The position numbers were made by a program, and so were the translations under genes. This document shows positions 53,536 through 60,000 of a stretch of DNA of 60,000 bases, piece by piece (the stretch's first letter is position 1; each line of letters begins with the position of its first letter). The notes beneath the pieces were generated by a model. The model did no database searches and was not told the DNA's origin. It saw only the letters and a list, made by a program, of their open reading frames with translations. Source of the stretch: Nematostella vectensis (taxonomy: Eukaryota > Cnidaria > Anthozoa > Actiniaria > Edwardsiidae); assembly GCF_932526225.1 (NCBI RefSeq), contig NC_064041.1:9594813-9654812 (forward strand), read 5' to 3'.

Positions 53536-55802
53536 ATGGCGTCTGGTCTAACTTTGGGAGTCCTGTGTTTTGCGGGGTTCTTGATCAATCTTTGCTACAC
53601 CACGTCGATATATTTCCCACATGCCCTACATGTCCCACATGCCTCATATGTGATAAACAACGGGCTCACACAAAATGGGTAAGCTAGCTATGTTCTAATA
53701 ATCCTCCTTTTTGCGCGGGCTAATTGTGTGTGTTCTTATCCCAGACAACACGTCTGCGAGGCGAGCGTCTCCCGCACAGTAACACATTCAATCAAAGTAC
53801 AAACGCAAAAGTATACTACGACATACACCAGATGTGGCCTATTCCTCTGGTGGCGCTGTAAGAGAGTCAAGTACGGTTTGAATGCAGTAGCGGATACATT
53901 GGTGTTTCTGTGGGGTTATTAGAACCGGCCTTTTTAAGCAAAATGAAGATTGATTGTTTAGAACAGACAACTGAGGTCTTGGAAAACTTTGATAAAGTTT
54001 CGAAAATTAAGCACCTTTGAAATAATATTTCAAATAATATTCTAGGTGTGCCATTGTTGTGGGTCTGTCCACCTGAAGTATCACAGAAATTGTAACAATA
54101 ACCCACCTATACTCTCGAAAGCAGCTAGCTGTACTAGGGGCGGCTTCACAAATCCCAGCTTTTAGAACCTTCTTATGCAAGCACTATAAATTTAGAATTA
54201 TTAGCAGACAGCTTTACCTTTTTGGGACGGACCTTTAGATATTAAGGGAAAGGAGGGGGGGGGGGGGGGGGGGGATTGGCAGATAACCAAAAGATATTGG
54301 AATTCCGGTTTGCAGAGCAAAAACAAATTCTGTAAACAGGAAAAGCCTCAATGAAAAGTAAGAACAAATAGAATAGAAAAGAGACACGGCACAAAGTTTA
54401 ACCAAGATAAATCCTAGCATTCCACTCAAAATAGCTTCTATTTTCTTTCTCAGGCCAATTACACGGACGTATTACAAAGTAGCAACAAAAACCGAATATG
54501 GTGTCAGTCTGCACTGCTGTGACGGATGGAGTAAGACTGGAAGTGACTGTAGAACACGTATGTGTATTCTAAAATAGTCACTACAGCGGCACGTAAAAGT
54601 TCTTGTGAAGGTTCGGCCATCGCGCAAGGGATCAACTCGAGGATAAAAGAGCGTCTTTTTTTCGTCCCGCCAAAGATCATTTGCACGGTTTTCATAACTT
54701 GCTTTCTGAGCATGTTTTTATAATGCCTTTTTTTCCCGTCCCTTTGTTGTCCTCTAGCATGGTGCGGCCAAGGGTGTAACCATGGCGGAATTTGTAAGGG
54801 AGGACATGTCTGTTCCTGTACGTCTGGTTGGCAGGGAAACTCGTGCAGCGATGGTAAGTGAGGAAGTTAAGGTATATTTAAGATCCCTTAAAGTCAATTG
54901 ATTTCGAATATAAGTTTAGTATTTTAACACTAAAAAAAATTATAAAATCACATTGCTAGCATACGAAAATTTCTCCACCTAAAAATCTGATCGTAAATCT
55001 CTGCACATTGAATGTATACACAGAAAGATTGCACACTGAAAAATTGTTATTATTATGATCCGATTTTATAAATTATACCATGGCACGGGGAGATCCATTG
55101 TTTTCGAAGCAATCTATCGAAATCTAGGCATTAAATTTCTCTTAGCAAACAATAGAATACGAGGTAAATACGAAGTGCTATTACTTTTGATTAATCAGAT
55201 GTCGACGAATGTAGCAACACACCATGCCAACAGATATGCAGTAACATACCTGGGTCTTACGCCTGCGGATGTTACAAAGGCTACCAAAAGAACCCAAACT
55301 ACCACAGCAAGTGCGACGGTAAGGATTCACGATTTTAGGAGATGCAGTCACTTCAAAACTATGCATATCAAGAAAATTTAATCAAAAATTGTCGCGTTTG
55401 AGGTCACTTCCATATAAGAAAAGAAACAGTGACTGTGACCATCTTTCAATGGAGAAAATCTCTGGGAAAAAAACTGAGATTCCTCGGTACCAGACACCCA
55501 AAACGACAACGTTTTCTTCAAGATAAAAACTAGTGACGGAAAAAATGATGATGAGGTTGATAGTAACTATGATATTAATGATGACTAGTGGGCACCCGTG
55601 AAGTATTCACATAACGTCTTTCCCCGCCTATCAGTGGCTTAGCGAGCGTACAATCGATCCCCTTCTCCTCCACCACTGTCGAAGATTTAAAACAATGTGA
55701 ATTTCTGTCAGTACTTGCGTATGGGCGTATTAGTTTGATCATTGAGAGTTTTTTTTTATCTCTGGCCTTGCAGTGGTACCTCCTCACCTACCCCTTCTTT
55801 AG
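53536..55802 (+). CDS. Secreted EMI-EGF-calcium-binding EGF protein, EGFL7/8-like
   Basis: Exons 53536-53678, 53745-53870, 54454-54557, 54758-54853, 55199-55318 and a tentative last exon 55774-55802; phases agree and the sum (618 nt) gives 205 residues plus stop. Exon 1 starts [20 protein letters not shown], a signal peptide. Exons 2-3 form an EMI-like cysteine-rich domain ([24 protein letters not shown], then [15 protein letters not shown]). Exon 4 is an EGF domain ([19 protein letters not shown]). Exon 5 is a Ca-binding EGF ([20 protein letters not shown]). EMI plus two EGFs is the layout of EGFL7/EGFL8, secreted matrix proteins. Vertebrate members have an additional C-terminal region, so the short VVPPHLPLL end is doubtful and the gene may continue with exons I could not identify. 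Exons 1-5 are secure. Confidence 0.8.
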
Positions 55803-56082
55803 GTGTCGAAGAGAAACACGGATACATTCTTTTTATATTCAATTTTAGCATTAAATATAGGGAAGGGGGGGGGGTGCTAAGTTGGATATTTTTCTGGTTT
55901 AAAAATTTCAACCCTTCCCCAGTCTAAGGCAAAAAATTAGTGACCCTCCCCCAAAAAAGGTGACCAAAAATAATGGCCCTACCCCAGAATAAAAAAAAGC
56001 TAAAAAAACGTACTGGTCACTTTATTCGAACTATACTCTAGCAGGAGAACATGAGAAGGAGAGTGTATTATGCAGTGAGACA

Positions 56083-56465
56083 GCGAATGATCGCTAAAGG
56101 CTATTTTTAGAAACATCTTGGCGGCCAAGTCTAGTTAGGAAATTCGCATTACCATAACAATTCGCGATGATAGGATTTGAATGTGGCCGCCAGTACGTGA
56201 TTTTTTTCAATCAGGCTGGAATCCATGTAAAATTAAGTCATTTCTCACTAAAAAAGATATATGAATTAATTATGTGGTAGTTTATCGGATAACTTTCAGC
56301 AAAGGAATGAAACTCAGGAGAATGGAAAAAACCACAGGTAGCCCAAGCTTTTTATTTGTCCCTATTGATGTTACGGTAAACATAGGGCGAAAATCAAAAT
56401 TAGTGAAAAATAAAAAAACAACTTGTTAAAAAGACGTGCGAATGATCGCTAAGGGCTATTTTTAG
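56083..56465. repeat. 28-base direct repeat flanking about 325 bases
   Basis: GCGAATGATCGCTAAAGGCT-ATTTTTAGA at about 56085 returns as GCGAATGATCGCTAAGGGCT-ATTTTTAGA at about 56437. Between them lies ACCACAGGTAGCCCAAGCTT, one end of the MITE family found complete at 58894-59102. Confidence 0.65.
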
Positions 56466-56539
56466 ATCGAGTGTCTTACGTCGCATAATATGAGCCAATC
56501 AAAAGGCCGCTTATATAAACAAAATTTTGCCTTGCGAAA

Positions 56540-56775
56540 ATGGCTGCAATAGCAGAGGAAAGTAGAAGTTCTTACTGCTTCTGAATCGGAGTCTTCAAAC
56601 TCTGAGAATGGAAGTAAGGAAAGATCTAAGCCCTCTGAAGGTAGCTCTTCTTCGGAATTCAGTAGTGAGGAGAAAAAAGATAACAAAACGGTTGGAAAAC
56701 GAAAGCGAACATACGCTTCCACCGTCTCGAGGAAAAGCAACTCTAAAAATAAAATAATACTAAATTGTTTATAAT
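56540..56775 (+). pseudogene. Possible broken short gene encoding an acidic Ser-rich, basic-tailed peptide
   Basis: A TATATAAAC lies at 56512 and ATGGCTGCAATAGCAGAGG at 56540. The ATG frame stops after 14 codons. The next frame reads VEVLTASESESSNSENGSK to KTVGKRKRTYAS and ends at about 56774, with a possible nuclear signal (KRKR). A frameshift near 56558 would join them. I recognise no family; it could be a decayed 5' part of a transposon gene. Confidence 0.3.
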
Positions 56776-57084
56776 CTCTGTGTGTTAATTTCTCCACAAT
56801 GCTGCCTTTATCATTTAGTGATTATTATATTAAATGTATTTATTATATATATTCTCACCTTTTCAAGAAATGAGCCTTAATAAACAAAACTATAATACAT
56901 TTTTACAGAATCCCTCACCCCGCAATTCTCCACAAGGCATTCGTAGGAACAAATCGCTTTATAAATGTTGAATATTCATATTGTAACCCAGATCCTTATG
57001 AGAAAACGGAAAATATATTGGCAGGTATATACAGAATGGTATGTTCAGTCAGAACAACATGTTTATGTTCTATTGCTTTAGTAA

Positions 57085-57290
57085 ATCTCTAAGGGTATAA
57101 AATTCGACTAGTATTTCTAAGCGGGTGTCTTATTTTTTTTTTCAATTGTTATCTCTTACGGTATAAAAATCGACCAATTGCTATTCCTAAGGGGTGTTGA
57201 ACACTTTTTTTTCCAATTCTGCTATCTCTATCCCTTAGGGGTAAGAACTTCTGTTGACCCCCCCCCCCCCCCCAGTTAGAGTGCATTAGT
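57085..57290. repeat. Second copy of the CTAAGxGGGTGTC dispersed repeat
   Basis: Shares the order CTATTTCTAA-GCGGGTGTC, TATCTCTTACGGTATAAAAA, TCGACCAATTGCTATTCC and TTCTGTTGACC with 31030-31270. A C run of 16 follows TTGACC here. Confidence 0.5.
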
Positions 57291-58893
57291 GGTAAATACC
57301 CTAAAGTGTATTTCACAGGTTAATGAAAAACACTCTAATCTGTGAAACACTAACTGATAGCTAGTTGAATTTAGTAGTTAATAATAGCTGGTGATACCAT
57401 AGTAAATGGTGATACCGTTCACGCAAAACAAGCCTGGTAGGAGGCAATCTGTCAATATTACTAGTAAAAGGATCGTGATAGATGGTATGATTTCTATTAG
57501 TATCAGCATGATCGACAAGCCAATCGACAAGCCGACAAGGCCGACAAAACACAATCCAGGATCTGTGGACAAAAGAAAAATATAATAAGTTTAAAAATTT
57601 TTGATAATCTCTTCCTCTATTCCCAGCAGTCCTTTTCGTAATGGTTGGTTCCCAAAACAGGTGTCTTTTTAAAATGTGTACTATTAATGTACTGAGTTTA
57701 AAATGTACCTACAATAACAATAGTTTTCCGTGGTATGTACTCTTATACACTACAATATTCTTCACCTCATGATCAAAATTTACCGCGGAATCTGTAAAAA
57801 AGAACACTACAATATTCGTCATCTCATGATCAAAACTTACTGCGAAATCTGTAAAAAAGAACAATGCAACATCAAGGTTCCACACTCCCCCACACGGCAA
57901 GAAAAAAAATTGCTAGTACTAATTTTCCCCGGTAAGGCAATCGTGTGCAAAATTTGCGCACTAATTTCGACGCTCCCTCTCACGGCAGGGATCGCTTTGG
58001 CTCTTGTCAAATCTTCGCAGCCACAGGTGCATGGGTATGATTTTGCGTTCGCGGGGACGAGGCAATTTTGACGGTTGCCCAATTCATTGTGGCCAAGCAT
58101 ATTTCGACGACAAAAAGACGAATATTCTGCCAGATTCCTTTGCAATGGAAAATCGTGTGGCGCTGAGGTTAGGGCTGAATGGACTCCAACTATCTGTGAG
58201 GAGTAAGGAGTGTGTGAGTGAGTGATTTGAGCGCGATTAAGCGGGAGGAAGTGTGTTTTTGAGGACGGAACGTGAGGTATGTCCAAAATTAGTTTCCTAC
58301 CTTTCACCACAGGCAGTCCAAGCTCATTGTATGTAATTTGACACTTATTTCCGAATTTTTTGCTTTGCAAGAGCAAGAAAAAATGTACTCGTAACAAAGT
58401 TTGAGTCCACTTATGAAGAAATAAATAGTCCAAGGCTAGTGAGAAAATGTTTTTTTTCTCTGTGGCTAAAAGGGGTCAGAAATTAGGAGGCATATGATGA
58501 CAATGTAGGAAGACTTTGAAAAGCAAGCGTCTTTTTCCAACTTCTCGGCCGCCATTTTGGATTCCTTGAGACAAAGTTAATTTTTCCCGCCTGTCATCTG
58601 ATTGGCTAATCCGCGCGTCTAAAAATAGCCTGAGCCTAGGAAACGCCGTGACACCTATATAATACCAGAATGTGGGGAAGTTGATTGCCCCTACTTATGA
58701 GCCCCTGGCCGAACAAAATGTTTGAAAGGGTAAACATAGTTTCCAAATACTCAAATCCTGCCAAATTGAAACCTTTTTAGGAGCAGATAAAGCCAAATTG
58801 GTTGCTTCGAAATTAAATATTTAACCATGGAATTCCGTGGTTACACATAGGACAGCGAAGTCCGTTAAGAATAAGAGAGGTCCAGGGAGCGAG

Positions 58894-59102
58894 CACAGGT
58901 AGCCCAAGCTTACTATTTGTGTCGAATTATGGCTTCATTTACACGTACAAGTTTTCACCTTACTTTTAAATGAAATTAATTGAAACTGTTACCGCGTATT
59001 CTTGTTGTTTAACTAACCATCGTACCGAGTTTGAGCGACTTTCGGTGGGTTTAAACCCTTTTCCATTGACCCCTTTCAAATAGTAAGCTTGGGCTACCTG
59101 TG
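58894..59102. mobile_element. 209-bp MITE with perfect 26-base TIRs
   Basis: CACAGGTAGCCCAAGCTTAC-TATTTG at 58894 is exactly complementary to CAAATAG-TAAGCTTGGGCTACCTGTG ending at 59102. Single ends of the same family are at about 9483-9501 (GCTTGGGCTACCTGTGG) and 56333-56352. No ORF is present. Confidence 0.9.
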
Positions 59103-59789
59103 TACGTTTCCAAGCCCTCACTTATTCTTAATGCATCTATCAGCGGCTTTCCCTGGGGTGCGATCCCCGGTAAACAGCCGGGGATTGAGGGGCGTTTGTT
59201 GAGATTTGTAAGCAAAACTTGCTCGAGGGATGCGGGGATTTTTCAATTTTTGTGCGTAATGCCGATTAGCCCCGGGGACGACCCAGGGAATTTGTTTGGT
59301 CAGCGGTAAATCAGACAAGAACGTGTGGGCCTGGCTTCCCGCTTTTTGCGCTCGTGTCTGAAGATCGTCGTCGACCATAATTCGTCGTGTAGTGATTCAA
59401 AGAAAAAATAACCTGCTAATCTAGTGGCACTGAGATCCACTGAAATCCTTTCTCGTACATTGATACAACGAGGAAAAACATTTTACCGTCCTCTAAGCGA
59501 AAAAAAAATGAAAAATAACGTCATTACAATCTGTAAATTATCGTGGCCATCATCAAGTTGCAAAACGTTTCGTTGAGGCCTCAGCAGTGATCACACTGTG
59601 CAATGCACTATGAAATCTTCTGTTGTTAAGATTCACCAAGAAAATTCTACCTGAATTGATCTCTGGGGTACGGGATTTTGTCATTTTTTTCCCTCCCTGC
59701 CCCCGGGGGGATTTGATAAGTTTTGTAAGGGCATTTTGACAAACTCCCGGGGGAAGCAGCTGATAGATGCATAACTGGTCAATGGTGAT

Positions 59790-60000
59790 GATGAGGAGGA
59801 TGAAAGTGTTAATCACAATGATGATGATAATGATGATTAGACAATGATGATGAAAACAATGGTCTTGATGCTGCTAATAATGATAATTGTTGCGATGGTA
59901 ATGACGATGATGACAATAATTTCGATGTTATGATGATAATAATGATTTTGGGTAAGGTGCTAATTTTAATTATGGCGATTTTGTTTATAATAATGATTAT
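59790..60000. repeat. GAT/AAT-rich microsatellite tract
   Basis: Imperfect GATGATGA and AATGATGAT repeats run to the end of the window. Confidence 0.85.

Larger units (their letters stand above)
55803..60000. other. Repeat-rich region without recognised genes
   Basis: Holds a G-run/TIR piece near 55860-55990 related to the 19510-20496 element, direct 28-base repeats at 56083 and 56437, a short acidic ORF near 56540-56775, the 57085-57290 repeat, a 198-residue unassigned minus ORF (57837-58433), a MITE at 58894-59102 and GAT-rich microsatellite from 59790. Further exons of the EMI-EGF gene could be hidden here but none was convincing. Confidence 0.5.

Noticed and set aside
57837-58433. 198-residue minus ORF
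   Set aside because: The longest unassigned ORF, but no recognisable motif, no splice context and a repeat-rich setting; not supported as a gene.
59118-59378. 86-residue minus ORF (MVDDDLQTRAQKAGSQ...)
   Set aside because: Lies in CCCCGGGG-rich sequence that looks repetitive; no domain recognised.

Overview
This window is animal nuclear DNA: AT-rich, gene-sparse, with multi-exon genes whose short exons are bounded by GT...AG and joined in compatible phases, and with introns full of small repeats. The protein families (a D8C/uromodulin-like protein, a PAN-EGF-fibrinogen-like protein, an ADAMTS with CUB and WAP domains, an EMI-EGF protein) and the repeat content suggest a cnidarian, most likely an anthozoan such as a sea anemone. 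That assignment rests on recognition, not on a database search. Nothing prokaryotic, viral or CRISPR-like was seen.

Layout. (1) 1-5966, minus strand: 5' part of a secreted protein gene with signal peptide, acidic linkers, a cysteine-rich GCF(R/K)D domain, a Thr/Pro linker and a D8C domain that runs off the left edge. One intron holds a 75-bp minisatellite. (2) 5967-14247: no gene recognised; decayed inverted-repeat elements and degenerate tandem repeats. (3) 14248-19121, plus: a five-exon PAN-EGF-fibrinogen-like gene with a LINE fragment and a (CTGC)n array in intron 2. (4) 19122-22439: intergenic, with one transposon-like element nested in another. (5) 22440-50115, plus: a 35-exon ADAMTS-type metalloprotease gene, reconstructed exon by exon with every phase matching (4611 nt, 1536 residues). 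(6) 50116-53535: intergenic. (7) 53536-about 55802, plus: a small EMI-EGF-EGF secreted protein resembling EGFL7/8. (8) 55803-60000: repeats and unassigned ORFs.

All four genes encode secreted, disulfide-rich extracellular proteins. The ADAMTS would act on matrix or secreted substrates; its two C-terminal WAP-type domains, in a family known to include protease inhibitors, suggest an enzyme carrying a possible inhibitor module. I see no evidence that the four genes form one pathway.

The most striking observations are: (a) tandem arrays that span or copy splice junctions of the ADAMTS gene (exon 8 donor, exon 10 donor, exon 19 acceptor and donor, and the exon 18 acceptor side), plus a 105-bp duplication of a donor junction in the PAN gene; (b) a complete type I hammerhead ribozyme motif with a palindromic stem III on the minus strand at 30781-30835; (c) an approximately 200-bp inverted repeat flanking a CUB exon; (d) an ADAMTS layout with a nearly absent spacer, two CUB domains, a long disordered linker and WAP domains; and (e) several families of small terminal-inverted-repeat elements, one of which appears to be the source of the 75-bp minisatellite.
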